Shown here in pieces: positions 1-9,383 of a stretch of 55,214 nucleotides of DNA (the stretch's first letter is position 1; every line of letters begins with the position of its first letter). The stretch is taken from NCBI GenBank assembly GCA_011524905.1, contig WTJI01000015.1, positions 1-55,214 on the forward strand. The letters run 5' to 3'. Position numbers and translations under genes: made by a program. The notes under the pieces were generated by a model. It had not been told where the DNA came from. It ran no database searches and saw only the letters and a list, made by a program, of their open reading frames with translations. The stretch is from Flavobacteriales bacterium. GTDB lineage: Bacteria > Bacteroidota > Bacteroidia > Flavobacteriales > Flavobacteriaceae.

Positions 1-53
1 CCCCAACCCTCAGAGCCGAAATCTGATATTCTATCCAGTTGAACTACTGGGCC
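1..53 (-). tRNA. tRNA-Arg(UCG), 3' part cut by the window edge
   Basis: On the minus strand the 7-nt acceptor half GGCCCAG starts at 53, followed by U8-A9, a D arm, and an anticodon stem ATCAGA/TCTGAG enclosing the loop TTTCGGC, which gives anticodon UCG (Arg). The variable loop and the start of the T arm are present; the T loop, the 3' acceptor half and the tail lie outside the window. It lies 38 bases downstream of the YqeY-like gene in the same orientation, with its own -7-like element at 60-67. Confidence 0.88.
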
Positions 54-59
54 ATGGCG

Positions 60-67
60 CAAATGTA
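60..67 (-). promoter_or_regulatory. Candidate -7 promoter element for tRNA-Arg
   Basis: TACATTTG on the minus strand matches the Bacteroidota -7 consensus TAnnTTTG and ends 6 bases before the tRNA 5' end, the spacing expected if transcription starts at or near the mature end. A TTTG at 82-85 (minus) could be the -33 part, but its spacing is short. Confidence 0.5.
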
Positions 68-91
68 AAAAACTTCTCGTTCAAACGCTTA

Positions 92-544
92 TTAAGACGA
101 TAGTTTTTGCTTTACCAGTGTAGCAATTACTTTACCTTCTGCTTTTCCTGCTAACTGTTGTGAAGCCCTTCCCATGACCTTTCCCATGTCTTGCATTCCA
201 GAAGCACCTAGTTCATCGATTAGTTGATCAATTAATGTTTCAACTTCGGATTCGGATAACTGCTCGGGAAGAAATTGTTGAATAATATCAGCTTGAGCCT
301 CTTCGGGCTCTGCCAGATCCGCTCGGTTTTGTTCTCTAAAAATCGCTGCACTGTCCTTGCGTTGCTTCACCAGCTTTTGTAATAATTTTATTTCTTGCTC
401 TGCTGTCATTGCACTGGAACGCCCCCCTGACGTTTGTTCCAATAAAATAGCAGACTTTACAGCGCGTAGTGCCTCTAATTTCAAACTGTCTTTGGCTTTC
501 ATTGCTTCTTTAATAGCAGTAGTAATTTCTTCTTGTAAGGCCAT
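92..544 (-). CDS. GatB/YqeY domain-containing protein
   Basis: This 150-residue protein matches the stand-alone YqeY family over its full length. Visible landmarks are the helical N-terminus MALQEEITTAIKEAMKAKD, the LEALRAVKSAI segment, the QFLPEQLSE stretch, and the glycine-rich GKVMGRASQQL near the end, which resembles the C-terminal tail domain of GatB that contacts tRNA. The biochemical role of free YqeY is not firmly known; it is often annotated as a tRNA amidotransferase-related protein. It is the last protein gene of the minus-strand division cluster, 4 bases after ftsZ, and is probably co-transcribed with it. The ATG at 544 is the only sensible start. Confidence 0.9.
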   Translation of the reverse strand: MALQEEITTAIKEAMKAKDSLKLEALRAVKSAILLEQTSGGRSSAMTAEQEIKLLQKLVKQRKDSAAIFREQNRADLAEPEEAQADIIQQFLPEQLSESEVETLIDQLIDELGASGMQDMGKVMGRASQQLAGKAEGKVIATLVKQKLSS

Positions 545-548
545 GGTA

Positions 549-2402
549 TCAATCTACGTTGTCGTGTAAAAATGAGTTGTTGGATCGCAATTGGATTTGA
601 TCGTTATTGTCTGTGTCTAAACTCAACCTTGAGCCTACAGGAGAATCTGTACTTTCATCCAAATCCACCCCCTGTCTTTTGTAGGCAGGCTGACGCTCCA
701 ATTCATCGATTCGGTGTAGGCTATTTTTAAAAGCATAATTAAACTGTTTCAGTTGTTCTTTTCGCTTTTTATTTTCAGCTGCTACGGTTTTTTTAATGGA
801 TTGATCAAACGGATTTGAGGAAGCGGCTTCAGGCTCAACTTCAGATTGTTTTTCTTTTTCAAGCAATTCAAATGTAGGTTCATCTGCGACGTTGTGAGAC
901 ACCTCTGGCGGATCTTCTTCTAATTGATATTTTACGATGTCCTCTTGAACTTCGGCTGAATCTTCAGTTTTGTTTTTTTGCTGACTTTGACTTAGAGACA
1001 TCTCAAAGTCAAGACTGATCTGATTTTCATTGGGAAGGACTAATTCTGGCGCAACCACTTCAATTTCGTGAAGTTCTGAAGTAACATCATGAAATACAAA
1101 TTCCTCATTTTCATGATCTGAGGCAGGATAAGTTGTTTCGGGTTGAAGCCACTCGTAAATTACATCTATGTTCCTAACGCTTTCTAGTTCATCGGTTGGT
1201 TCAACAATTTCTATGTCATTAACTATGATATCATTCAAATCTTCTTCCGCATCTACCGTTTCTAATTGATGAACAACTCGCTCCTCTGAAGCAGGAACGG
1301 ATGAAGTGATTTCTTCAGTAGATTGAGACGCTGCATCTAGAAGCTGGTGTTCCATTTTTTGATCGTCTTCCAAATTATGGATGATTTTTTTAGCCTCTGC
1401 ATTTACGATTTCGTGTTGTTGATCTGCAGCAAAACCTGTCGCAATGATTGTTACAGAAATTGAACTGCTCAAGGAGGGATCTTCTCCTACACCCATAATT
1501 ATATTTGCATTGTTCCCTGCCTCAGTTTGAATAAAATCATTTATCTCACCTATTTCATCTATGGTTATTTCTTCTGTCCCCGAGACAATTAATAATAAAA
1601 CATTTCTGCATCCGGTGATTTTGTTGTCATTGAGTAAGGGAGAATCCAATGCCTTGACGATGGCATCTTGTGCTCTGTTGGCGCCATTAGCTTCGCCAGA
1701 GCCCATAATAGCAGTTCCGCTATTGGTCAAAACAGTTTTAGCATCTTTGAGGTCAATATTTTGAGTGTAATGGTGCGTTATAACTTCAGCAATACCCCGG
1801 GCAGCTGTAGCCAATACTTCATCGGCTTTAGCAAAGCCAGCTTTAAAGCCCAGGTTCCCATACACTTCTCGAAGTTTGTTATTATTGATAACAATCAAAG
1901 AATCAACCGCAGCTTTCATGTTATCCAAACCTATTTGGGCTTGTTCCAGTCTCAGTTTGCCTTCAAACTGAAAGGGCATGGTAACAATGCCAACAGTAAG
2001 GATTTCCAAATCTTTGGCCATTTGTGCAATAATGGGAGCAGCACCTGTTCCTGTTCCACCACCCATTCCTGCCGTTATAAACACCATTTTCGTTTGCGTG
2101 GTAAGTAGCGTTTGTAAATCCTCCTCGCTTTCTTTGGCGGCAGAAGCCCCAACCTGCGGATTAGCCCCAGCACCCAATCCTTCTGTGAGTGTCGCACCCA
2201 GTTGGATCTTTATGGGTACCGGACTTTCACTCAAAGCCTGGGCATCGGTATTACTTACAACAAAATCAACTCCTTTTATGCCTTGTTGAAACATGTAGTT
2301 GATCGCATTACTGCCACCACCACCGACACCAATAACCTTAATGACGTTGCTTTTATTTTTAGGTAAATCAAAACTAAATTGGTCTTTATTTTCTGGGTGC
2401 AT
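549..2402 (-). CDS. ftsZ: Cell division protein FtsZ
   Basis: Tubulin-like GTPase that polymerises into the division ring. The N-terminal core shows VIGVGGGGSNAINYM (residues about 23-37), the GTP signature GGGTGTGAAP (about 114-123), and the NNNKLREVYG and ATAARGIAEVI helices. The conserved core ends near residue 330. The remaining 290 or so residues form a long, acidic, low-complexity linker ending in the short tail SFLHDNVD, which I take as the C-terminal peptide that binds FtsA. At 617 residues it is much longer than the roughly 380-residue E. coli protein, but long linkers are usual in Flavobacteria as I remember them. It lies 18 bases after ftsA. Confidence 0.98.
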   Translation of the reverse strand: MHPENKDQFSFDLPKNKSNVIKVIGVGGGGSNAINYMFQQGIKGVDFVVSNTDAQALSESPVPIKIQLGATLTEGLGAGANPQVGASAAKESEEDLQTLLTTQTKMVFITAGMGGGTGTGAAPIIAQMAKDLEILTVGIVTMPFQFEGKLRLEQAQIGLDNMKAAVDSLIVINNNKLREVYGNLGFKAGFAKADEVLATAARGIAEVITHHYTQNIDLKDAKTVLTNSGTAIMGSGEANGANRAQDAIVKALDSPLLNDNKITGCRNVLLLIVSGTEEITIDEIGEINDFIQTEAGNNANIIMGVGEDPSLSSSISVTIIATGFAADQQHEIVNAEAKKIIHNLEDDQKMEHQLLDAASQSTEEITSSVPASEERVVHQLETVDAEEDLNDIIVNDIEIVEPTDELESVRNIDVIYEWLQPETTYPASDHENEEFVFHDVTSELHEIEVVAPELVLPNENQISLDFEMSLSQSQQKNKTEDSAEVQEDIVKYQLEEDPPEVSHNVADEPTFELLEKEKQSEVEPEAASSNPFDQSIKKTVAAENKKRKEQLKQFNYAFKNSLHRIDELERQPAYKRQGVDLDESTDSPVGSRLSLDTDNNDQIQLRSNNSFLHDNVD

Positions 2403-2420
2403 GCTTTTGTGTTTTCTTAA

Positions 2421-3737
2421 TTAGGCGTTATCTAAAAATTCTTTTAAGCGATCTCCAAAACGTTCAATTATTGTTTTTCGCTCTTTATTTAATTCAATTT
2501 TAGGTGAAGATTCTACATCATCTAAAGCAAGTTCGTCAGCGTCATCCTCTTGTGATGCTGAATTCTCTATATCTGATGGATTTTCTAATGCTTTCATCAA
2601 CAATCCTACTGCAGTTGCGTACATGGGACTGGTATTATTTTGGGAGGTTTCGCCAGCCAAATGTTCCCCAGGATACCCAATTCTTGTGTCCATTCCTGTG
2701 ATATACTCAACCAATTGTTTTAAGTGTTTGAGTTGGCTACCACCACCCGTAAGGACTATTCCAGCAATTAATTTTTTCTTTTGCACCGTATGGCCATAGT
2801 TTTTGATTTCTAAGAAAACTTGTTCAATAATCTCAACCACACGCGCATTAATTATTTTAGAGAGGGTTTTTAGTGAAATTTCTTTAGGATCTCGTCCCCT
2901 TAAACCAGGAATCGCTACAATCTCTGTATCTCGGTTTTCCCCTGGCCAAGCAGAACCAAATTTTATCTTGAGTAGTTCTGCCTGTTTTTCAATGATTGAA
3001 CAGCCCTCTTTGATATCTTCCGTGATAATATTACCACCAAAAGGAATAACGGCTGTGTGTCGAATAATACCATCTTTGAAAATTGCTAGATCTGTTGTTC
3101 CTCCACCTATATCAATCAAAGCAACACCTGCTTCTTTTTCTTCCTGAGTCAAAACTGCGTCAGAAGAGGCTAAAGGCTCTAGCGTTATATTGGCCAACTG
3201 CAAGTTGGCACTAACAACACAACGTCCGATGTTTTTTATAGAATGTACCTGACCAACAACGACATGAAAATTGGCTTCCAAGCGGCCGCCATACATGCCG
3301 ATAGGTTCTTTAATTTCGGCTTGCCCATCGACTTTGTACTCTTGAGGCAAAACATGAATAATCTCTTCGCCAGGTAACATAACCAACTTATGAACTTGCT
3401 GGATCAGCGCATCTATATCGTCTTGGTCAATAACTTTTTCTGGATTGCTTCGCGTGATATAGTCACTGTGTTGGAGGCTACGAATATGTTGCCCAGCAAT
3501 ACCAACAACCACATCTTCTATGGCTTGACCTGAGTTTGTTTTGGCTTCTTCTACAGCCTGTTGAATGGACTGAATAGTTTGGGTAATATTGTTAACTACC
3601 CCACGGTGCACCCCTAAGCTTTGGGATTTTCCTACACCTAAGATTTCAACTTTCCCAAATTCATTTTCACGCCCAACCATGGCTACTATCTTGGTAGTTC
3701 CAATATCTAAACCGACAGAAATATTTGTGCTTTGCAT
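2421..3737 (-). CDS. ftsA: Cell division protein FtsA
   Basis: Actin-like ATPase that tethers FtsZ filaments to the inner membrane. The sequence opens with the phosphate-1 loop VGLDIGTTKIVAMVG and carries the second loop LIDIGGGTTDLAIF near residues 208-221 and the adenosine-binding segment IVLTGGGSQLKHL near 330. The C-terminal TIIERFGDRLKEFLDNA is a short amphipathic helix, the expected membrane-targeting anchor, preceded by an acidic linker. The 438-residue length is normal. It sits between ftsQ (12 bases upstream) and ftsZ, the usual order. Confidence 0.97.
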   Translation of the reverse strand: MQSTNISVGLDIGTTKIVAMVGRENEFGKVEILGVGKSQSLGVHRGVVNNITQTIQSIQQAVEEAKTNSGQAIEDVVVGIAGQHIRSLQHSDYITRSNPEKVIDQDDIDALIQQVHKLVMLPGEEIIHVLPQEYKVDGQAEIKEPIGMYGGRLEANFHVVVGQVHSIKNIGRCVVSANLQLANITLEPLASSDAVLTQEEKEAGVALIDIGGGTTDLAIFKDGIIRHTAVIPFGGNIITEDIKEGCSIIEKQAELLKIKFGSAWPGENRDTEIVAIPGLRGRDPKEISLKTLSKIINARVVEIIEQVFLEIKNYGHTVQKKKLIAGIVLTGGGSQLKHLKQLVEYITGMDTRIGYPGEHLAGETSQNNTSPMYATAVGLLMKALENPSDIENSASQEDDADELALDDVESSPKIELNKERKTIIERFGDRLKEFLDNA

Positions 3738-3749
3738 AGGTATTTTATT

Positions 3750-4469
3750 CTAATTTGTGACAACAACTTGCCCTTCAAATGCCAGGTTTACACGCAAGAG
3801 TGACTTCGTGTTTTGTTGTTGCATTTGATAGGCTTGAAATGCCTTTAGTTTATTTATTTTTCTGGTCAAATGTTTCGCCTGACCCAATTCTACAACATAT
3901 GGAAGTGCTGAAAAATAGAGTTGATAGCCACTTGCTTTTTTAACTATTTTGAGTTGTTGCTGCCCGAAGTAGGGATCATTTTGCAGCTGCCATACCAGTG
4001 AAATAATTTCTGGATAATCAGACAACTTCAGGGAACCTTTGACAATTGGTAAAGTATCGTGTGCCAATGCGGGGAGCTCAAATCGTTGGCCCGACTGGTC
4101 TAAGAAATAATTTTCTTTTCCCATAACTTTTAAAAACGGCTTTCGTTCTTTTATTCGAATACCGAGTTGACCATCTGGAAACACAAACACCTCTGAGTTG
4201 GCAACTGCAGGGGTTTCTTCTATTAGTGACTCAAGCATACTCAAATCTAAACTATCTTTATTCTGGTCTGGCAGAACCCAGCCCTTTTGTATCAACATTT
4301 TATTAACTAGTGTATCACTTAGATATAGGGGATTTTGGTTTTCAAAATCAATTTTAAGCGTCGTAATTTTCCTTGATTTATTTTGAGTTAATGCCAATCC
4401 AGTTGCTCCAAAAACAACACCCAAGACCACTATAAAAAAGACTATTTCCTTTGTTTTCATACTAATCAT
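3750..4469 (-). CDS. ftsQ: Cell division protein FtsQ
   Basis: Bitopic inner-membrane protein of the divisome. One N-terminal membrane segment (about residues 9-27, IVFFIVVLGVVFGATGLAL) is followed by a periplasmic part with a FtsQ/POTRA-like region (IDFENQNPLYLSDTLVNKML) and the motif VFVFPDGQLGIRIKERKP. Length (239 residues) fits the divergent Bacteroidota FtsQ. Two starts are possible: ATG at 4469, which overlaps the end of murC by 8 bases, or ATG at 4460 (MKTKE), just past the murC stop; the sequence does not decide. The order murC-ftsQ-ftsA-ftsZ supports the call, which would be weak from sequence alone. Confidence 0.9.
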   Translation of the reverse strand: MISMKTKEIVFFIVVLGVVFGATGLALTQNKSRKITTLKIDFENQNPLYLSDTLVNKMLIQKGWVLPDQNKDSLDLSMLESLIEETPAVANSEVFVFPDGQLGIRIKERKPFLKVMGKENYFLDQSGQRFELPALAHDTLPIVKGSLKLSDYPEIISLVWQLQNDPYFGQQQLKIVKKASGYQLYFSALPYVVELGQAKHLTRKINKLKAFQAYQMQQQNTKSLLRVNLAFEGQVVVTN

Positions 4470-5781
4470 ATTTAATCTTAGCAGGCAGTAAACCTATATC
4501 GCCAGCACCCAGTATCGCAACTATACCCTTGGAAATTCGAGAGACACAATCAACAACAGCATCTGGACTTACGATCGCCTTGTTGTCATGGTCAATTCGA
4601 GCCAATAAAGTTTTAGATGTAATGCCTGAGATTGCTTCTTCTCGGGCTGGGTAAATTGGTAATAAAAATATTTGGTCAAACCGAGCCAATGCATTGGCAA
4701 ATGCCGACATAAAATCTCTTGTTCGGGAATACAAATGGGGTTGAAAGAAAATTGTTTTTTTAGCAGTTGGAAAACGCTCTTCTAAACATGAAAAAACGGC
4801 TTCAATTTCAGTAGGATGATGCGCATAATCGTCAATCATAAAAAGGTCATCCTTTAATTGCGTCACTGCCATCCTTCTATGTATCCCCTGAAAACTTCCT
4901 AAGGCATCTAAGATCGCTGAACCAGCTAAACCTACCTGGTCTGCTAAGGCTGCTGCAGTTAGTGCGTTTTTTAAATTATGACGCCCCATAGCTGCAACAT
5001 AGGTATTTGGATATAACTTTCCATTCAAAGCCAAGTCAACTAGGTAGCCTGTCTTTTCTAACTTTGGAGTACCATATCCATAGGTTGATGGGAGTTGCTG
5101 TTTCAATTGCACTCCTTCGATAGGCATTGGACAGCCTTTAATCACCGAATTTTTTACCTGCTGCGCAAAAGTTTGAAATGCGTCACAAAAAGCGGTCTTA
5201 CTTTGATAAACATCCAAATGGTCGGGATCAATATTAGTAATGGCAGCATGATCTGGTTGTAAGTATAAAAATGAGCGATCGTATTCATCGGCTTCAACCA
5301 AAATATAATCCGAACCCTTTGATATAAAATTCGTTTCGTAGCCTCGTAATACGCCCCCCACAAAAGCAGAAAATGAAACCTGAGCAGTTGCAAAAATATG
5401 AGTTAAGTAGGACAGGGTTGAAGTCTTCCCATGTGTACCCGCCACAGCTATACAAATTTTTGCATTGGCTATATTGGCAAGGGTTTGTGCTCTTTTTTCA
5501 ATATCAAAGCCATTCCTCTTAAAATAACAAAAAAGCGCTTGATTCTCATCAATAGCTGCCGAAACAACAATTTGTGTATGCTGCGAACTGACCCAATGCG
5601 GTAATAGCTGACTATCCATGTCAAATTGTACAGGAATATCAACTTGACGAAGTTTTTCAGTGATGGGGCTAGGCGTTTTATCATAACCAGCAACCAAATA
5701 GCCTTGTGCTTTAAAATATTGTGCCAAGGCAGAATTACCAATTCCGCCAATGCCAAGAAAAAAGTAATTCTTCACCGCCAT
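4462..5781 (-). CDS. murC: UDP-N-acetylmuramate--L-alanine ligase MurC
   Basis: Cytoplasmic ligase that adds L-alanine to UDP-MurNAc in peptidoglycan precursor synthesis. It has the N-terminal Rossmann motif FLGIGGIGNSALA, the ATP-binding loop AGTHGKTSTL (about residues 113-122), the VEADEYDRSF segment and the C-terminal-domain motif DDYAHHPTEIEAV. The 439-residue length is normal. The ATG at 5781 is preferred over an in-frame TTG at 5784, because its A is shared with the last base of the murG stop codon (TGATG, 1-base overlap), typical of translational coupling. It is distinct from the Mpl paralogue at 30.3-31.7 kb. Confidence 0.96.
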   Translation of the reverse strand: MAVKNYFFLGIGGIGNSALAQYFKAQGYLVAGYDKTPSPITEKLRQVDIPVQFDMDSQLLPHWVSSQHTQIVVSAAIDENQALFCYFKRNGFDIEKRAQTLANIANAKICIAVAGTHGKTSTLSYLTHIFATAQVSFSAFVGGVLRGYETNFISKGSDYILVEADEYDRSFLYLQPDHAAITNIDPDHLDVYQSKTAFCDAFQTFAQQVKNSVIKGCPMPIEGVQLKQQLPSTYGYGTPKLEKTGYLVDLALNGKLYPNTYVAAMGRHNLKNALTAAALADQVGLAGSAILDALGSFQGIHRRMAVTQLKDDLFMIDDYAHHPTEIEAVFSCLEERFPTAKKTIFFQPHLYSRTRDFMSAFANALARFDQIFLLPIYPAREEAISGITSKTLLARIDHDNKAIVSPDAVVDCVSRISKGIVAILGAGDIGLLPAKIKYD

Positions 5782-6866
5782 CAAATGAGTTTTTCTATTT
5801 CTTCGACAATCGTTTCAACAGCTTGGGGTCTGGCGAGCTGACGGATATTTCTCCCTAATACTTGTTGGCGTATAGGATCGTTAGCAAGAGATTCGAATAA
5901 CTGATCAAAATCTGTTGCAAGCTTCGATTCTGCTATAACCAAAGCTGCATGTTGTTTGGCTATGGCCTGTGCATTTTTCATCTGATGGTTTGCTGCCACA
6001 TTAGGGGATGGAATGAATATAACTGGCTTACCTACTTGTGTTAATTCTGATATTGTACTAGCGCCAGCTCTACTAATTATCATATCCGCTGCTGCATACA
6101 ATTGATCCATCTCTTTAACAAAAGGGATAATCATACTCTGGGAGGAAGCCATTGATTGGAATTGATCGTAATACAATTTCCCACACTGCCAAATCAATTG
6201 CCAGCCAAGCGAATGAAACAAGGGTAACTTTTGTGCTACCAGTTCATTAACACGCTTTGCGCCTAGACTCCCTCCGAGTATGACGATTGTTTTTTTATGA
6301 GCCGACAAGCCAAAAAAAGCTTTGGCACGGCCGCTATCTATTTTATTTTTTCCTATCCCTTTGCGGGTTGGATTCCCCGTCAGGACGATTTTATTTTTTG
6401 GGAAATATTGTTCCATTCCTTCGTAAGAAACGGCAATAGTATTTACGTACTTACTCAAAATACGATTGGTAATTCCTGGATAGGAATTTTGTTCTTGAAT
6501 CAGTGCGGGTATTCCTACTAAGCTGGCAACGAATAACAGCGGACCACTTGCAAACCCTCCCGTTCCAATAGCTAACTGTGGACGGTACAGAACAATGTAA
6601 AAAAGAGACTGCAAAAGACTTACCAACAATTTGAAGGGAAAAACCAAATTTCGAAGTGATAGGCTACGCTGGAAACCATCAATCAGAATCCCAGAAATAT
6701 CATATCCTGCTTGTGGGACTTTTTCCATCTCCATCTTGCCATACCCCCCCACAAAACGGATATTTAAGTCAGGATATTTAGTTGCCATGGCATTGGCAAT
6801 AGCCAAAGCTGGGAAAATATGACCGCCCGTTCCTCCTCCTGATATGATAATGCTATTCAACTTCAC
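5781..6866 (-). CDS. murG: UDP-N-acetylglucosamine transferase MurG
   Basis: Peripheral inner-membrane glycosyltransferase that turns lipid I into lipid II. It shows the donor/lipid motif SGGGTGGHIFPALAIA (residues 9-24), a second glycine loop VILGGSLGAKRVNE, and the C-terminal UDP-GlcNAc motif ISRAGASTISELTQVGKPVIFIPSP. Length 361 is typical. It overlaps the end of ftsW by 14 bases, as expected inside a tightly packed operon. Confidence 0.97.
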   Translation of the reverse strand: MKLNSIIISGGGTGGHIFPALAIANAMATKYPDLNIRFVGGYGKMEMEKVPQAGYDISGILIDGFQRSLSLRNLVFPFKLLVSLLQSLFYIVLYRPQLAIGTGGFASGPLLFVASLVGIPALIQEQNSYPGITNRILSKYVNTIAVSYEGMEQYFPKNKIVLTGNPTRKGIGKNKIDSGRAKAFFGLSAHKKTIVILGGSLGAKRVNELVAQKLPLFHSLGWQLIWQCGKLYYDQFQSMASSQSMIIPFVKEMDQLYAAADMIISRAGASTISELTQVGKPVIFIPSPNVAANHQMKNAQAIAKQHAALVIAESKLATDFDQLFESLANDPIRQQVLGRNIRQLARPQAVETIVEEIEKLI

Positions 6867-8034
6867 TGAGAGCTGCTAATGGGTTAGAAGTGTTTTTGGG
6901 TTGTTGTAGATTTACACTGACACTTAAAATGATGCCAAGGGCAATACAAGTCATCCAAGCCGAGGTACCTCCACTACTGATTAAAGGGAGCGTTTGACCG
7001 GTTACTGGTAACAATTGCAATGCCACAGCAATATTTATAAATGCTTGAAAAACAATAGGCAAACCCATACCAATGGCTAATAACTTGCCAAAACTGTCGG
7101 TCGTTTTATGGGTAACTACAACAATGCGAAACAGAAGTATCAGGTACAAAAACAAAAGCAAACAACCCCCAAAAAGTCCATACTCTTCGATAATTATGGC
7201 ATAAATGAAGTCTGACGAGCTTTGTGGTAGAAAATTCTTCATGACACTTTTCCCGGCACCAACCCCAAAAAGACCCCCAGATGCAATAGCAATCTTGGCG
7301 CGTTCAATTTGATAGTTACCCGCTGTATCCCCACCAGAACTAAAATTTTCAATCCGGCTAATCCAAGTATCTACACGATTGGGAATGGCATCTGGAAAAG
7401 CTTTTGCAAGCAATATGAAAATAGTTAATCCCACCAGACCACTCAATAAAATAGCACCCAAATATCGCAAGGGGTGTTGTCCAAGAAAAGCCAAAACAAA
7501 GGCCATTAAAAATAGTAAAGCAGCTGTTGAAAAATTAGAAGGTAAAATCAGTCCTACAAATACAAAAATAGGTAGCCATAGTAACAATAAAGACCGCAGA
7601 AATGATTGCTGATTATTCTGGTATTTAGACAAATAATAAGCTACGTAAGCCATAAGAGATACAAAAGCCAATGTTGAGGTTTGAAAGCTTAGACCGATGA
7701 TAGGTATTCTTATCCATCGTGATGCATTGGCACCAGCAATGACAGTCCCTTGGGAAGCGGTGTAAATAAGCAGCAAAAAGACAATGGGAAGCAGTAAAAT
7801 CGATATTCCTTTAAAATAAGCATAGGGTATTTTATGCACCAAAAACATAAGTATAAAACCAAAAATCACGATCATCAGATGCTTAAGCAAATATCCCGTT
7901 GGAGTACCTACACCTACCACATAAGACAGATTCGTACTAGCGCTAAAAACTGGTAAAAAAGAGAACGTAGCAAGTAGGGTTACAACTCCCCACAATACGC
8001 TGTCGCCCTTAAAATGTCTTAATATGGCACGCAT
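6853..8034 (-). CDS. ftsW: Peptidoglycan glycosyltransferase FtsW
   Basis: Polytopic SEDS-family glycosyltransferase that polymerises septal peptidoglycan with the partner class B PBP. About ten hydrophobic segments are visible. SEDS hallmarks include NASRWIRIPIIGLSFQTS after the early segments, the large extracytoplasmic loop with NRVDTWISRIENF, the GGLFGVGAGKS stretch, and near the end LLPVTGQTLPLISSGGTS. Length (393 residues) is normal. RodA is the alternative, but the position between murD and murG in the division cluster makes FtsW the better call. Confidence 0.95.
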   Translation of the reverse strand: MRAILRHFKGDSVLWGVVTLLATFSFLPVFSASTNLSYVVGVGTPTGYLLKHLMIVIFGFILMFLVHKIPYAYFKGISILLLPIVFLLLIYTASQGTVIAGANASRWIRIPIIGLSFQTSTLAFVSLMAYVAYYLSKYQNNQQSFLRSLLLLWLPIFVFVGLILPSNFSTAALLFLMAFVLAFLGQHPLRYLGAILLSGLVGLTIFILLAKAFPDAIPNRVDTWISRIENFSSGGDTAGNYQIERAKIAIASGGLFGVGAGKSVMKNFLPQSSSDFIYAIIIEEYGLFGGCLLLFLYLILLFRIVVVTHKTTDSFGKLLAIGMGLPIVFQAFINIAVALQLLPVTGQTLPLISSGGTSAWMTCIALGIILSVSVNLQQPKNTSNPLAALSEVE

Positions 8035-8043
8035 TATTTATAA

Positions 8044-9381
8044 TTATAAATTTCGAATGGCTGCTTTAAATTGATCTCCTCGATCTTCGTAGTTTTCAAA
8101 TAAATCAAAACTGGCACAGGCAGGAGACAACAATACATTTTCATTTGGTGTAGCTATTTTGGCAGCAATTTTAACAGCCTCCTCCATCGACTGGGTTTCG
8201 ATCATTATATCCACAACGCCTTCAAAAGATTGAAACAATTTCTGATTGTCTTCGCCAAGACAAACTATAGCCTTAACTTTTTCGTGAACCAGGGGTAAAA
8301 GTTCATTGTAGTCATTACCCTTATCCACACCACCAGCAATCCAAACAGTTGGTTTGTCCATGCTTTCCAAAGCAAAAAATGTAGCGTTAACATTCGTTGC
8401 CTTCGAATCATTGATGTACTGTACTTTTTGAATCTTTAAGACTGGCTCTAGCCTATGTGGAACACCCTGAAAAGTAGCTAAGCTGTCACGAATAACAGAT
8501 TTGCTAATTTTTAGCAAGTCTGCAATGGTGGCTGCTGCCATAGCATTGAGTAAATTGTGACGCCCCTGTAAGGCCATATTATTAGTTGCTATCATCGTAT
8601 TGGTTTTATTTGTTTGTATTTGTATTTGATTATCGATCATTGTTGTTTGTCTTTCTCCGTCTGGCAGGTTGATGCCAAAAGGATGTAACGTAGGAAGAAG
8701 AGATTGGGCGTGGATATGCTTATTGAGAACAGGGTCATTGGCGTTATACACCAAAAAATCTGTAGTTCTTTGAGCGGAAGCAATTTTCAGCTTGGCTTGG
8801 ATATATTGTCCAAAATCATTCCCATATCGATCCAAATGATCGGGTGTAATATTTGTGATGGCCGCTATATGAGGAGCAAAGCGTCGTATGTGATCCAACT
8901 GAAAACTACTGACTTCCAGTACAAAAACATCAAAATCGTATTCTGCAATCTGGCGCGCAAAACTGGTGCCTATATTTCCAGCTAGTCCTACATGTAACCC
9001 TGCCTGTTTTAATATGTGATAGGTCATGGCAGTAGTTGTTGTTTTACCATTACTACCTGTAATACCAATCAGAAGTGCAGATGTATATCGACAAGCAAAC
9101 TCAAGCTCTGAAAGTATGGGTATGTTGGCAGCCTCACATTGGACAACAATCGGAGCGTCGTTTGGAATTCCGGGACTTTTCATTACCCACTCGGCTTCTT
9201 TCATCTGCTCAAAATCATGCTGCATCTCTTCCCATGAAATTTGATGCATTTCAAAAGTATCTTTGGCAACTTGTGATAAGGGATTTCGGTCAGATACGAA
9301 AACATCATAACCTCGTTGCTTTGCCAATAGGGCTGCCCCTATTCCACTCTCGCCCGCACCTAGTACAATACCTTTGGTCAT
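8044..9381 (-). CDS. murD: UDP-N-acetylmuramoylalanine--D-glutamate ligase MurD
   Basis: Cytoplasmic ligase adding D-glutamate to UDP-MurNAc-L-Ala. The N-terminus IVLGAGESGIGAALLA is the nucleotide-sugar Rossmann motif; the ATP loop is GITGSNGKTTTTAM; NITPDHLDRYG and YINDSKATNVNATF are family motifs; LSPACASFDLFENYEDRG is the C-terminal signature. I take the ATG at 9381 (MTKGIVLG), 2 bases after the mraY stop. A longer reading from 9441 would overlap mraY by 58 bases and add a cysteine-rich tail unlike the family. Length is then 445. Confidence 0.96.
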   Translation of the reverse strand: MTKGIVLGAGESGIGAALLAKQRGYDVFVSDRNPLSQVAKDTFEMHQISWEEMQHDFEQMKEAEWVMKSPGIPNDAPIVVQCEAANIPILSELEFACRYTSALLIGITGSNGKTTTTAMTYHILKQAGLHVGLAGNIGTSFARQIAEYDFDVFVLEVSSFQLDHIRRFAPHIAAITNITPDHLDRYGNDFGQYIQAKLKIASAQRTTDFLVYNANDPVLNKHIHAQSLLPTLHPFGINLPDGERQTTMIDNQIQIQTNKTNTMIATNNMALQGRHNLLNAMAAATIADLLKISKSVIRDSLATFQGVPHRLEPVLKIQKVQYINDSKATNVNATFFALESMDKPTVWIAGGVDKGNDYNELLPLVHEKVKAIVCLGEDNQKLFQSFEGVVDIMIETQSMEEAVKIAAKIATPNENVLLSPACASFDLFENYEDRGDQFKAAIRNL

Positions 9382-9383
9382 GA